Shown: positions 8,938-18,939, counted from the stretch's first letter. The stretch: 64,000 bases of DNA from Bacteroidales bacterium M7 (GCA_001689515.1 LUJR01000009.1:279039-343038); one strand, 5' to 3'. Made by a program: numbers and translations. The notes: generated by a model not told the origin, from the sequence alone.

Positions 8938-10011
8938 ATGCACGTGGTATTTTTGCTCCCGAGTCCGGCGGAAGGACCTACGGGGGGATACAAGGTAGTG
9001 ATGGAGCATGCTGGGCGCATGGTGGCTGACGGTCACCGAGTGACTATATGCTATGCGGGCAGTATATTTTATCGCCAGAAACCTCTGAAATTCAAGTTGT
9101 CAGGCGTGGTGAGGTATATGCAGAAGTATTTCCAGGGCTATTCTTATGGTAAATGGATGAATATTAATCCACAGATTAAGGAACGGCTTACATTCTCGCT
9201 CAACTACTGCCATGTGCCGAAGGGTGCTGACAGGTATATAGCTACTTCGCCATATACTGCATGGTATCTCGACCGTTACCCAGTGGATGCGGATAAAAAG
9301 TTTTATTTCATACAGGGTAAAGAGGATTGGGGCCCTGGTCTCCGAGCCATCCTGGATGATACCTATCACATGTCTCTAAATAAGATAACTATAGCTACAT
9401 GGCTCAAGGACATGTTGAGATTTCAGTATGCCGAGGATTCGGTATTGGTATGCAACGGCTTTGATTTTGAGTATTTTAAAATGTCGGCTCCAGTTGCTGA
9501 ACGAATCCGTCCTATTGTGAGCATGCTATGGCACGATATGCCGTTGAAGAATGGCCAAATGGGATGGGATGCTCTTCAGAAGGTCAAAAACGAGGTTCCT
9601 GACCTGTTGGTGAAGATGTTTGGTACGCCCGAGCGTCCTGACTTTTTGCCAGACTGGGTAGAATATACACGATGCCCTTCACGTGAAGAACATAATGAGA
9701 TATATAATTCGTCACAAGTCTTCATAGCTACCAGTCGCTCAGAAGGGTGGGGGCTGACAGTGGGAGAGGCAATGATATGCGGCGCAACCGTGGCATGTAC
9801 CGACTGCGGAGGCTTTAAAGAGATGGCTACTGACGGCGTGACGGCTTTGATTTCTCCTGTAGGTGATTCGGATGCCATGGCTGCCAATGTGATAAAGTTG
9901 CTCAAGGATGACGGGTTGCGGACTCGCATTGCTCGCCAGGCTGCGGAAAACATTCATCGCTTTACCTGGGAAAACAGCCACAAAGCAATGATGGAGGCGC
10001 TCCATCTGTAA
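8938..10011 (+). CDS. Glycosyltransferase family 4
   Basis: A 357-residue GT-B retaining enzyme. The N-terminal acceptor domain carries a Gly-rich loop (PTGGYKVVMEHAGRM), and the C-terminal donor domain has the EX7E motif in SEGWGLTVGEAMICGA near residues 266-281. The ATG directly abuts the stop of the epimerase gene. The stop codon TAA sits in the head of a class A hairpin repeat (GTAAGGG), so the repeat forms the 3' boundary of the gene. Confidence 0.88.
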   Translation: MHVVFLLPSPAEGPTGGYKVVMEHAGRMVADGHRVTICYAGSIFYRQKPLKFKLSGVVRYMQKYFQGYSYGKWMNINPQIKERLTFSLNYCHVPKGADRYIATSPYTAWYLDRYPVDADKKFYFIQGKEDWGPGLRAILDDTYHMSLNKITIATWLKDMLRFQYAEDSVLVCNGFDFEYFKMSAPVAERIRPIVSMLWHDMPLKNGQMGWDALQKVKNEVPDLLVKMFGTPERPDFLPDWVEYTRCPSREEHNEIYNSSQVFIATSRSEGWGLTVGEAMICGATVACTDCGGFKEMATDGVTALISPVGDSDAMAANVIKLLKDDGLRTRIARQAAENIHRFTWENSHKAMMEALHL

Positions 10012-10034
10012 GGGACATGTCGTGGCATGTCCGC
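10009..10034 (+). repeat. Class A GTAG-hairpin repeat, single copy (degenerate head)
   Basis: Head GTAAGG instead of GTAGG, then GACATGTC, centre GT, then GGCATGTC and CGC. One mismatch in the left arm against the usual GACATGCC. It lies between two co-directional genes of the polysaccharide operon and supplies the stop codon of the upstream one. Confidence 0.85.
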
Positions 10035-10049
10035 GAATTATTATGATAT

Positions 10050-11945
10050 ATGAATTTAGCTTCATTTGATATATTTGACACTGCTTTAGTGCGCCGTTGC
10101 GGACGTCCTGATATAATATGGCGGCTGATGGGCGCCAGATTATGGCAGGAAGATCATTCACAGGCTGAGGCATTCTATAACTGGCGTTCATGTGCCGAGA
10201 AGGGATCATTTGCTACGATTGACTCCATATACTCGTCAACTGAGGCGGAGTGCTTTGCCCCATACACTGCTGAGGCACTTAAGCAGGCTGAGATGGAAGA
10301 GGAAAGCCGTCAACTTTGCGTCAATCCTCATGTGAAAGCAATTATAGATAATCACCGTGCCAAAGGTGACAGGATAATATTTATTTCCGACATGTATCTT
10401 CCGTCGGCTTTCCTTGCCGATATACTTAGGCGTGAAGGTTGTCTAAAGGGTGATGAGGAGGTGGTTGTGTCATGTGAGGCTGGTGCATGCAAGCATCAGC
10501 ACGGCAAGCTTTATGCCGAAGTCGCAAAGTCAGACATAGCGCGTCAGGTTGACGGCTGGATGCACTATGGCGACAATCATTTCAGCGATGTCCGCTACGC
10601 CCGTAAGCAAGGCATAAAAGCCACGCATGTGACAGCTCCCTTTACTGACACGGAGCAGCATTGGATAGACATGGCATCATCGCTAAGAAACGGGTGGCAG
10701 ATGTCGGCACTGGCAGGTATAGCGCGTAATGCACGTCTTAGATTCGGTGATACAGCAGCAGTACGACTGGCTGCAGATTTTGTAGCTCCGGCATATATAC
10801 CTTATATGCAGTTCGTTATCGAGGAAGCTAAACGCAAGGGCATAAAGAAGCTCTATTTCCTCAACCGTGACAGTTACATTTTGCTGAAGATAGCCGAACA
10901 GCTCCCACACGAGGGTATAGACCTGCGTTACCTTTACGTATCGCGTCGATCGCTGATGGTGCCGTATCTGAGAGAATGCCGTGATGAGGATTATATTGCT
11001 ATAGCTGACCGTAATAATCTCATAGGGCGCGATTCAGATCATCTGCTGTGGCAGTTGCAATATACACGCGAACAATTGCAGAAAGAATATGGTGTGGAGT
11101 TGCCGTTTGTCCGTATTGTCAATGCTTCGCAGCAGCAGCAATTTATGGACACTCTGTTTCGCCATGACCGTTTTACTCCCGACTTCAAGAGGAGAGCAAA
11201 CGGCCAGTTTGAACTTATCAAGGAATATTTCCGCCAGGAAGGGCTGCTCGATGGTGAAAAAACAGCTATGGTCGATGTCGGATGGCTCGGGACATCGCGT
11301 CTGATGATTAACCGTTTGCTCAAGGATTCTGGAGGAGAACCCACCACATTTTTCTATATGGGAGTGCGCCGCGATGTGATTTCTCCATTAGAAGGAAATT
11401 ACATATCATATTTCCAGCCGGGACAACTTGACACTAACGCCACGGCTCTTATTGAGAACTACTTCTCCGCCTCCCCCTATCCGTCAGCCGGGGCATATGC
11501 ACGGGATTCAGAGAGCGGAAAGATTATACCCGTGTTCTCTGAAAATGGCTCTATGATGGAGACGCCGATAGTCAGAGCCAATGTCGAAGTGTCCTCAGCA
11601 ATGGCGTCTCAGATCACACAGGCGCGTCTTGGTGACAGCAGTATACTGTTTCAATGGGCTGCCGATTCGCTTGATACTGTCTCTCATCTCAAAGCCGACG
11701 ATATCGACTTCACCCCTCTGCTTGAGGCAGATGCCTTTGATGGGAATCCTACGGCGAAAAAGCTCTCAGTCATAGAGGTATTTAAGATTGCGTTTTTGGG
11801 AGACCATGTCACTATATTCGAACCAGCCAGTCTACGATTGAGTCTTGGCAGAAGTTTTGCAAATAAAGTGATGTCACTCAACAGGCATAGTGCAAGACTC
11901 AGACGCTACTTATATAAATTGAAGACTGGATTCAGGGGTGCTTGA
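10050..11945 (+). CDS. HAD-superfamily protein of the COG5610 type, two domains
   Basis: A 631-residue protein. The N-terminal 210 residues are a HAD-like domain: FDIFDT is motif I, IFISDMYLP motif II, and MHYGDNHFSDV motif IV. In motif I the residue two after the nucleophile is Phe rather than Asp, as in dehalogenase-type members rather than classic phosphatases. Residues from about 240 on (YFLNRDSYILLKIAEQL, YLYVSRRSLMVPYL, AMVDVGWLGTS) form a second conserved region seen with this family in polysaccharide loci. Its chemistry is unknown to me; a hydrolase or transferase acting on a glycan or lipid-linked intermediate is possible. It follows a class A repeat. Confidence 0.7.
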   Translation: MNLASFDIFDTALVRRCGRPDIIWRLMGARLWQEDHSQAEAFYNWRSCAEKGSFATIDSIYSSTEAECFAPYTAEALKQAEMEEESRQLCVNPHVKAIIDNHRAKGDRIIFISDMYLPSAFLADILRREGCLKGDEEVVVSCEAGACKHQHGKLYAEVAKSDIARQVDGWMHYGDNHFSDVRYARKQGIKATHVTAPFTDTEQHWIDMASSLRNGWQMSALAGIARNARLRFGDTAAVRLAADFVAPAYIPYMQFVIEEAKRKGIKKLYFLNRDSYILLKIAEQLPHEGIDLRYLYVSRRSLMVPYLRECRDEDYIAIADRNNLIGRDSDHLLWQLQYTREQLQKEYGVELPFVRIVNASQQQQFMDTLFRHDRFTPDFKRRANGQFELIKEYFRQEGLLDGEKTAMVDVGWLGTSRLMINRLLKDSGGEPTTFFYMGVRRDVISPLEGNYISYFQPGQLDTNATALIENYFSASPYPSAGAYARDSESGKIIPVFSENGSMMETPIVRANVEVSSAMASQITQARLGDSSILFQWAADSLDTVSHLKADDIDFTPLLEADAFDGNPTAKKLSVIEVFKIAFLGDHVTIFEPASLRLSLGRSFANKVMSLNRHSARLRRYLYKLKTGFRGA

Positions 11946-11954
11946 AATTTAGGC

Positions 11955-12815
11955 ATGATAGGCGTAGTAATTCTCAATTATAATTCGATGTCGGATACTC
12001 TAAAGTGTATCGAGTATCTGACAAAGCAGACAGGTGTGGATCTTGACATCATCGTCATTGACAATGCATCTGCATCTCAGCATGATGTAGATGCGTTGAG
12101 AACGGCTTGTGATGTCAAAAACATCAGATTTCGGGCTGAGCAGCACAATAGAGGATACAATGCTGGCAACAACGTAGGCATCCGCATGGCTTTAGAGGAT
12201 GGTTGCGATGCCGTGATGATTGCTAATCCGGATATGGAGTTTCATGACACTGGATATATTGCGACTCTTTACCACGAACTGATGAGCCGTCAGGATTGCG
12301 CGGCTATCAGTGGGGCTATAGTTTCTCCGGAAGGTCGATTTCAGACACCTATGAAACGAGATGACTCATGGGTTGCCAGTTTGTCGTGGATACGTGATAT
12401 AATAGGTCTGCGTAAGAAGTCTCAAGGAGATTGCGATGATTTCATAGATAATCCTGAGAACTCACATCAGTGTCATAAACTCAGCGGATGCTGTCTGATG
12501 CTTCGCAGTGATTATCTTATGGCTCATGGGCTTTTTGATGAGAATCTGTTTCTGTACTGCGAAGAATCGGTCTTGTCACGTCAGATAGAATCTGCTGGTC
12601 GTACAATGTATTATACCCCTGAAGTTCAAGCAGTGCATCGCCATGTGTCAGATGAAAAAGGAGATCCTCGTCCTCGTTTCCGTCATTGGCGTGATTCTCG
12701 GCTTTATTTCATACGCCATTATAGCAGTTGGCCATGGTATGGACGCATGCTGGCTGCATTGTCTTTTAGAGTATATGCTTTCTTAATGATATCTATTAAC
12801 AGTATCCGACGATGA
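11955..12815 (+). CDS. Glycosyltransferase family 2, rhamnosyltransferase-like
   Basis: A 286-residue GT2 enzyme of the WbbL/RfbF-like branch: VVILNYNS at the N-terminus, IVIDNAS at the nucleotide site, RGYNAGNNVGI, and NPDME where other GT2 enzymes have DxD. KLSGCCLMLRSDYL and ENLFLYCEES are the acceptor-side blocks. Members often transfer rhamnose from dTDP-rhamnose; no rml genes are in the window. The stop overlaps the next start as ATGA. Confidence 0.85.
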   Translation: MIGVVILNYNSMSDTLKCIEYLTKQTGVDLDIIVIDNASASQHDVDALRTACDVKNIRFRAEQHNRGYNAGNNVGIRMALEDGCDAVMIANPDMEFHDTGYIATLYHELMSRQDCAAISGAIVSPEGRFQTPMKRDDSWVASLSWIRDIIGLRKKSQGDCDDFIDNPENSHQCHKLSGCCLMLRSDYLMAHGLFDENLFLYCEESVLSRQIESAGRTMYYTPEVQAVHRHVSDEKGDPRPRFRHWRDSRLYFIRHYSSWPWYGRMLAALSFRVYAFLMISINSIRR

Positions 12816-13576
12816 AAAAAACAACTGGTATATCATTGCTGTGCTGTTATAATGACATGACAGAGGCCCGGCATATGTTGCTGGATTCGATAGATTCAAT
12901 CATGGGGGATTTGCCATTTGAGTTGGACGTGCACATGATTGACTCAAAAGCAAAGGGTTATAAGTCTGCGGCGGAAGCATATAATAAAGAGGTCGCATTG
13001 CATCGTGATGATTTAAAAGATATTCTTGTATTCTGTCATCAGGATATAAGTTTTCCGGACTCCCGATTGCTGTGTCGTATATATGATGATCTGACCTTTG
13101 AGCCGTCTCAGATTCTCGGTGTTGCAGGTATGCCGTCAGATGGTAGTCCGGTGTCTAATCTGAAATATAAGTCTGATGATGGATATATAACCCGACGTCA
13201 ACTTTCTGATAAGACTGCCGTGGTTACCCTTGATGAATGTCTGATAGCCATGCACAAAGACGTATTTATGTCAATGAAATTTGATGAGAATATTCTGAAA
13301 CATTGGCATCTCTATGCTGTAGACATATGTTATAATGCCAGGCTTAATCATGGGGTAGCATCATATGTCCTGCCAGAGATGACATATCATAAATATTCGG
13401 CAGACAAGGGGCAGGGGACCGATAATACTTTCTTATGCGAGATTAACAATCTTGCCACCAAGTACAAAAACAAAGTAGATGTTATCCGTACGCCATGTTA
13501 TATTTTGCCGACATCTTTCTTCCCACGATGGAGGCAGCTGTTGCGGACTATGGCGAAAAATCTGATTGGTAGATGA
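12812..13576 (+). CDS. GT2-like glycosyltransferase (short, Glyco_tranf_2_5-like)
   Basis: A 254-residue protein with a divergent GT2-type fold. ISLLCCYND opens it, KAKGYKSAAEAYNKEV near residue 47 matches the region after the first beta-alpha units, and ILVFCHQDISFPD near residue 70 holds the HQD that replaces DxD in this branch. LDECLIAMHKDV and HWHLYAVDICYNA follow. Overlaps both neighbours by ATGA, so it belongs to a tightly coupled three-gene run. Specificity unknown. Confidence 0.72.
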   Translation: MKKTTGISLLCCYNDMTEARHMLLDSIDSIMGDLPFELDVHMIDSKAKGYKSAAEAYNKEVALHRDDLKDILVFCHQDISFPDSRLLCRIYDDLTFEPSQILGVAGMPSDGSPVSNLKYKSDDGYITRRQLSDKTAVVTLDECLIAMHKDVFMSMKFDENILKHWHLYAVDICYNARLNHGVASYVLPEMTYHKYSADKGQGTDNTFLCEINNLATKYKNKVDVIRTPCYILPTSFFPRWRQLLRTMAKNLIGR

Positions 13577-14634
13577 ATGCCATGCCTCAGACCATCAATA
13601 CCTCAAATCGCCGTCTGGCATACTTAGATATAGCCAAAGGTGTGGCGATTGTCAGTATCGTCCTGCTGCATTTTGCCACAGGCTTTATCCCTCCTTATGT
13701 CAATGTGTTTATCAGTTCGTATATGATAAGCATGTTTTATGTCACATCAGGCTGGGTCAATGCCATGCAGACCCAGCAGCCGTTTAAGGTCTTTCTCCGT
13801 AAGCGTTGGCATCAGCTCGGAGTCCCGTATATTGCCTGGACGCTTATAATACTCGCTTTTGATCTTATCTTGTGGATTTTCGGTTACTACGATACTTACT
13901 TCATAGCTCGCGAGGTCTATAAATCTGTAGTGTTGCGAGGTATCGGCACACTATGGTTTCTCCCCGCATTGTTTGGCGGTGAAATCCTGTGGTGGTGGAC
14001 GAGGCAAAAGCATCCTCTTTTAAGAGGTCTGATTATGATTCTTATCGTAGGAGCAATAGTGCTATCTTATGGATATGTTCTTGGTCCGAGGGAGACTCTC
14101 AAAGCCAGTATCATTGATGCTCCATTCCGTGTAATACTCAATGTTTCCACAGCTTGGATTGGAGTTGCCGCTGGATTCTGTTTTAATCACTATGTCTTAA
14201 GATGGATTCAGAATCGACATCAGATTACCGTCTTCATAACCGGCCTGCTGATAGCTTTGGCTGGATGGTATCTCGCATTATGGACGCCGTTTCCTCGTTT
14301 ATGGAGTTTTGGAGCTCCGTTGCTTGAACCGATAGGATTGATATTGATCATAATGTCAGTGGAGACCAGTCCAATATGGCGATATTTCCATTATTGGGGA
14401 CGTAATTCTATGGCTTTGATGGTGACCCATTTCAGTATATTGATTGTGCTGTGTGATGTTGCAGTCCGGCTTATTTGCGGACATCCCATGAAGGGTGGCT
14501 GGATTGCTTTTTCATTGTTTTGTGTGACCATGATTGCCGAATATTTTATAGCGGAGTGGTTGTCACGCAGATATCCGAAAATTTTAGGAATCAGAAAAAA
14601 TAAATCAAACTGTTCGCAAGATAAAACAATATAA
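13573..14634 (+). CDS. Acyltransferase 3 family membrane protein
   Basis: A 353-residue polytopic membrane protein of the acyltransferase 3 family, which O-acetylates (or otherwise acylates) sugars of surface polymers using acyl-CoA or another cytoplasmic donor. The family start LAYLDIAKGVAIVSIVLLHF contains the catalytic His-type motif in helix 1; about ten hydrophobic segments follow, with GTLWFLPALF around residue 118. It overlaps the preceding GT gene by ATGA. The polymer is therefore probably O-acetylated; a second enzyme of this family is at 16961. Confidence 0.88.
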   Translation: MNAMPQTINTSNRRLAYLDIAKGVAIVSIVLLHFATGFIPPYVNVFISSYMISMFYVTSGWVNAMQTQQPFKVFLRKRWHQLGVPYIAWTLIILAFDLILWIFGYYDTYFIAREVYKSVVLRGIGTLWFLPALFGGEILWWWTRQKHPLLRGLIMILIVGAIVLSYGYVLGPRETLKASIIDAPFRVILNVSTAWIGVAAGFCFNHYVLRWIQNRHQITVFITGLLIALAGWYLALWTPFPRLWSFGAPLLEPIGLILIIMSVETSPIWRYFHYWGRNSMALMVTHFSILIVLCDVAVRLICGHPMKGGWIAFSLFCVTMIAEYFIAEWLSRRYPKILGIRKNKSNCSQDKTI

Positions 14635-14651
14635 TGCTATTATAACGTCAT

Positions 14652-15953
14652 ATGACCTATATTTCAGTCTTTTTTTCCAGAATCTGGCATTTTATAAAGG
14701 GCTTTTTCCAGCTGAAAAACTATAACTGGACAAATGCTGTCCTGTTCATGATAGTACTGATGGTAATCCAGTATTATCCATTGGAGGGCAGTGCGGGCGT
14801 CAGTCCTGTAAAAGTCGCGATGATGGCAGTGATGCCTATAATATTCCTTGCCAATTTCAATATCAACAAAGCGGTTGTTTTTGGCAGCATGTATTGGCTT
14901 TGGATTTTTTATACCGCTTACTTTCTACATCCCTCAACGTTTAGATCAAGCACTATCATGTATAGTGCCATGTTTGTCGTGACATTCATGGTATTTTATA
15001 CCCTGATTTACAATAAACATGTTCTGAGCATAGACATATTCATTAACTTTATCAGAGGATTTATTTATGCGTACACAGGTCTGGCAATAATCCAGACGTT
15101 GCTGCATATTGTAGGTATATGGAATCTTTCGTGGATGAATATGCTTATGTGGATTGGAGAGGAGACCGGCCAACGTGTAAACAGCCTTTCGCAGGAACCA
15201 TCGACATTCGGGCGCACACTATGGGTGCTTTATTATGCATATTTGAAATGTAATGAATACCTCCAAGGCTCTAAGGTGACCATTTTACAGGCATTCAGAG
15301 GTCGCCATCTCGTTATTTCTCTATGCGTATTGCTTGATACGGCTCTAATGGGGTCTGCTACGGCCTTTATTTGCATGGGTGTTGTATCCATCTATTTTTT
15401 GAGAGGTTACTATTTTCTCTTGATGTTGCCTATTTTCACCGGCATATTTTTCATAATGAGAAATGCGGAGATAAAACATTTTGAGCGTGTCGTAGCGATA
15501 GCCCAGGCTGCATCTACGATGAATGCCTCAGAAATACGTAATACTGATTCCTCTGCTAATGTACGTGTTGCTCCATTGATTAACACTGTGAATAGTTTGA
15601 CAACAGAGATAGAGGATGAAATTTTTTGGATAGGGAACGGTTGTGATTATTCGGCGCAATTCCGTTATCATGCTGAATTACGAAAGATAGGTGATATAGA
15701 TGATTATGGTTTTGTTGCATATCTTCTTAGCTTAGTGCTGGTGTTTGGCTGTTGTATTCGGTTCCGTTCCATTGCGGCAATAATGTTCTTTTTAGGAGTC
15801 GGGGGTGGTACCACTAACATAGCCTATCTATGGGGACTGCTTTACATACTGAGTGCTACACGGTATTTTTATGACCAAAATCAGCTCGGATTATTGTCAA
15901 CTGGATGTGGCCAGTATGGTGCCATAGAATTAGATGAGAAGGAAGAAGATTGA
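14652..15953 (+). CDS. Wzy/O-antigen-polymerase-like membrane protein
   Basis: A 433-residue protein with about ten predicted membrane segments and a large soluble loop roughly between residues 280 and 345, the topology of Wzy polymerases, which join lipid-linked repeat units in the periplasm. RVNSLSQEPSTFGR near residue 180 recalls the conserved loop of O-antigen ligase/polymerase proteins. Sequence conservation in this family is poor, so the call relies on topology and on the locus otherwise lacking a polymerase. Confidence 0.7.
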   Translation: MTYISVFFSRIWHFIKGFFQLKNYNWTNAVLFMIVLMVIQYYPLEGSAGVSPVKVAMMAVMPIIFLANFNINKAVVFGSMYWLWIFYTAYFLHPSTFRSSTIMYSAMFVVTFMVFYTLIYNKHVLSIDIFINFIRGFIYAYTGLAIIQTLLHIVGIWNLSWMNMLMWIGEETGQRVNSLSQEPSTFGRTLWVLYYAYLKCNEYLQGSKVTILQAFRGRHLVISLCVLLDTALMGSATAFICMGVVSIYFLRGYYFLLMLPIFTGIFFIMRNAEIKHFERVVAIAQAASTMNASEIRNTDSSANVRVAPLINTVNSLTTEIEDEIFWIGNGCDYSAQFRYHAELRKIGDIDDYGFVAYLLSLVLVFGCCIRFRSIAAIMFFLGVGGGTTNIAYLWGLLYILSATRYFYDQNQLGLLSTGCGQYGAIELDEKEED

Positions 15954-15980
15954 ATTGTAATCAAAACATGTTTATGATAT

Positions 15981-16928
15981 ATGAAACCCATAGCATTTTT
16001 TGATCGGCACCGTAAATGGAACAATAAACGCAATCGCATCCTTGACAAGGTCAGATTCTATTCCATATATAATCTGATATGGGATGTGATTGCTAATGTC
16101 TATCTTAAGTGTTATTTTTATTTTACAAAATCCAGATTTTATCTTTCGCGTCCAGATGCGATTCGTTGTTCTGATGTAATTATATCATTTACATCATATC
16201 CGAAAAGAATAGGCTATGTATGGCAGACCGTAGAATCATTGTTAAGACAGTCGGCATTACCAGAACGTATAATATTGTATCTTTCCGAAGACCAATTCCC
16301 GAAAGGAAACAAAAATCTTCCGACAAGATTATTGAATCTCATGTCGAGAGGTTTGGAAATTAAGTTCGTAGAAGGAGATTTGCGTTCGCATAAGAAATAT
16401 TTCTATGCGATGCAAGAGTTTTATGATAAAACCATAATCACCGTAGATGATGATTGCCTTTATCCTGAGGACATTATACAGACATTATGGGAGACACATT
16501 GCGAATACCCGGATGCTGTGGTCGGAAACCGTGCAAAGCACGTCTATTCTATGATTCCTCGCTATGAACACTGGCCTGCTGTGGATCATAGGATGAAATC
16601 ATTTGATCTGCTTTTTGTCGGGTGTGCTGGAATATTATATCCTCCGCATACCTTACATTCGGATGTGTTTGATATTCCTTTAATTCGACGGCTTGCTTTC
16701 TCGGCTGATGATATATGGTTGTCGTGTATGGGGCGTCTTAAGAAAACCCCGATGGTATTTACTGGATATGATTATCATCATCTTCGTACACTTATTCCTG
16801 CTGACACTCCATTGTTTGATGCCAATGCTAAGGGTGGAGGTAACCAGCAAACTGTGGATAATCTGAATAGCTATTATTTAAAAACTATAGGAAAAAGACC
16901 ATTTGTGGATATGGTAGGAATCAATTGA
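15981..16928 (+). CDS. Predicted GT-A glycosyltransferase
   Basis: A 315-residue protein. A basic N-terminal region is followed by VIISFTSYPKRI, then SLLRQSALPERIILYLSEDQFP, and IITVDDDCLYPED, where DDD is a plausible metal-binding site. This arrangement is seen in a poorly characterised glycosyltransferase group of polysaccharide loci. The lower G+C and high Ile/Tyr/Lys content from here to 17947 differs from most neighbours and could reflect separate acquisition. Product specificity unknown. Confidence 0.7.
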   Translation: MKPIAFFDRHRKWNNKRNRILDKVRFYSIYNLIWDVIANVYLKCYFYFTKSRFYLSRPDAIRCSDVIISFTSYPKRIGYVWQTVESLLRQSALPERIILYLSEDQFPKGNKNLPTRLLNLMSRGLEIKFVEGDLRSHKKYFYAMQEFYDKTIITVDDDCLYPEDIIQTLWETHCEYPDAVVGNRAKHVYSMIPRYEHWPAVDHRMKSFDLLFVGCAGILYPPHTLHSDVFDIPLIRRLAFSADDIWLSCMGRLKKTPMVFTGYDYHHLRTLIPADTPLFDANAKGGGNQQTVDNLNSYYLKTIGKRPFVDMVGIN

Positions 16929-16960
16929 TTTCAGATTTCGTTTGCGAGCTAAATATTGAT

Positions 16961-17947
16961 ATGGGAACAAATGTAGAAAGACCTCGATTAAAATACATGG
17001 ATCTTGCGAAAGGAATATGTATGATTCTGTTGATATTCAGTCATATAGGTTTTATGTGGGATCACTATGTCATTTATTATTTTTATTTTCCTGTATTTCT
17101 GGTGTTATCGGGTTTTTTTCTTTCATTTGATGTTGATATAAGAAAATTCATTGTAAACAGGTTTAATAAACTGGTTATACCCTTCTTGTTTTTTTATTTA
17201 TTGTCTTACTTGTTGTTTTATCTGGGCATTGCACTGTTCCCCGATGTCATGTTGACTGAAGCACGTGGAGTATTAGACATGTTCACTCAACGCCAATGGT
17301 TTAATGGCCCGCTTTGGTATTTGTTATGCCTTTTCTGGACTAGTATTTGGCTGTTCATGATATGTAGGTTGATCCAAAGTGTAGATTTGCAAATATTAGC
17401 GGTATTATTCATAGGCTCGATAGGTGCTACCTTAGGGCAGAAATATATATTTATACCTCTAATGATAGATGTATCCTTTGCTGCGCTTCCTTTCCTATAT
17501 TTAGGTTATCTTGTTAAAAATTTCCCATTGCTGTATCCTAGTAAATACGACAAATATGATTTGCCTATAGGAATTTCTCTTTTCTGCCTCGTCATGTTGC
17601 TGTCATGGATTAAGCCTTATAATTGGATTGGCTTCCACACGAATACTGTGGTAGGTAATTATTATTGGGCTCTTCTTGTAGCAACTCCTGCTGTTTTCTC
17701 TGTATTGTTTTTGTGTAAATCAATTAAAACAATTTCTTTTATTACTTTCTTTGGAGCATATTCTATTGTCCCTTTTTCTATTCACCATCTCATATACCGT
17801 CCAGTAATGGTTATGTTTGATTCTTTTTCGATTCCATACCCATTGTTTTTTACTGCGATAATTACAGTAGTGCTATCGGCTCTCATGATTCCTGTCATGA
17901 TTAAATATATACCCTGGGCCATAGGAATAAAAAAGGTAATCAGATAA
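16961..17947 (+). CDS. Acyltransferase 3 family membrane protein (second)
   Basis: A 328-residue polytopic protein with the family N-terminus RLKYMDLAKGICMILLIFSHIGF and about ten hydrophobic segments; WFNGPLWYLLCLF corresponds to the GPLWFL block. An in-frame TTG at 16925 would extend it by 12 residues into the previous gene; the ATG at 16961 fits the family better. Notably A+T rich compared with the first acyltransferase gene at 13573, so the two are not recent duplicates. Likely adds an acyl group to a different position or sugar. Confidence 0.85.
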   Translation: MGTNVERPRLKYMDLAKGICMILLIFSHIGFMWDHYVIYYFYFPVFLVLSGFFLSFDVDIRKFIVNRFNKLVIPFLFFYLLSYLLFYLGIALFPDVMLTEARGVLDMFTQRQWFNGPLWYLLCLFWTSIWLFMICRLIQSVDLQILAVLFIGSIGATLGQKYIFIPLMIDVSFAALPFLYLGYLVKNFPLLYPSKYDKYDLPIGISLFCLVMLLSWIKPYNWIGFHTNTVVGNYYWALLVATPAVFSVLFLCKSIKTISFITFFGAYSIVPFSIHHLIYRPVMVMFDSFSIPYPLFFTAIITVVLSALMIPVMIKYIPWAIGIKKVIR

Positions 17948-17970
17948 TATTAGATTGTATTTGTAAATAT

Positions 17971-18933
17971 ATGGATTTGACTTTAGCCATTTGCGTGTAT
18001 AATAAAGAGGAGTGGATTGCAGAGACTCTAGATAGTGTGATGTCGCAGACTGTCCATGATTTCCGGCTGCTCATCATAGACGATGCTTCTACTGACCGGT
18101 CAGTTGATGTAATAGAAGCATATTTCTGCCAATATCCACGTCAATATGATTTGATAAAGCTGGAGTCAAACCGTGGCATCGGTTATTGTCGCCATCTGGC
18201 TGAGCGGCAAGCTACTACTCGCTACCTGATGTTTCTTGATTCAGATGATGTCCTCTGTCCTACAGCTATAGCCCGGATGTGGACCAAACTGCAATCAGAT
18301 AAGGATTTGATGGCTGTAGGATGTCATCTGGCGTATGTAGATCAGAATACATCCCTAATAGGGGGCGGTCTGTATCTCGGTGCAGTGACTAAGGAAGAGT
18401 TTTACGACAAGGCATCGGCGTGCAAACTCATCTTCATGCAGCCAACTGCGATTTATGACCGAGAAGCCGCTCTCAGAGTTGGTGGATTTTCTATTGATGG
18501 ATTTCCTGAGGGGAAGCCGCGATATCAGGATTTTTGTGAGGATTTGGATCTATGGACGCGTATGAGCGACCTATATACCGAGGGCAAGGCGATCATCGTC
18601 ATCCCTGAGGTCCTCGCGTACTACCGTAAGCTCGGTACTGGATTGTCATCTAATACTCTCCCTATGTTGCTCAAGATGAGGTGGGTGAAGCAATGTCTAA
18701 TTAACCGCAGGGAGAACCGTACGCCGTTGTGTTTCAAGGACTGGTTGGCGCAGTATCCTTTATCGGATATGAAGAAATTGCGTAGAGAGGCAAAGGCCAC
18801 GGACTATCTGCGGCGTGGAGCATTACGTCTGCATCGTGGCAATCCAATAGGGGTGTTTGACGTTTTCTATAGTATATTCCTCAAACCAAGCTATTTCATG
18901 GATAAGCTGTATAAAAATCTCCTTAATCGTTGA
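17971..18933 (+). CDS. Glycosyltransferase family 2
   Basis: A 320-residue GT2 enzyme. LTLAICVYNKEEWI opens the domain, IDDASTDRSVD is the nucleotide-binding part, and LDSDDVL (about residues 89-95) holds the metal-binding DSDD. The long basic C-terminal region is typical of the polysaccharide-locus enzymes here. Seven bases separate it from the next gene. Confidence 0.88.
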   Translation: MDLTLAICVYNKEEWIAETLDSVMSQTVHDFRLLIIDDASTDRSVDVIEAYFCQYPRQYDLIKLESNRGIGYCRHLAERQATTRYLMFLDSDDVLCPTAIARMWTKLQSDKDLMAVGCHLAYVDQNTSLIGGGLYLGAVTKEEFYDKASACKLIFMQPTAIYDREAALRVGGFSIDGFPEGKPRYQDFCEDLDLWTRMSDLYTEGKAIIVIPEVLAYYRKLGTGLSSNTLPMLLKMRWVKQCLINRRENRTPLCFKDWLAQYPLSDMKKLRREAKATDYLRRGALRLHRGNPIGVFDVFYSIFLKPSYFMDKLYKNLLNR

Positions 18934-18939
18934 TTTGCA

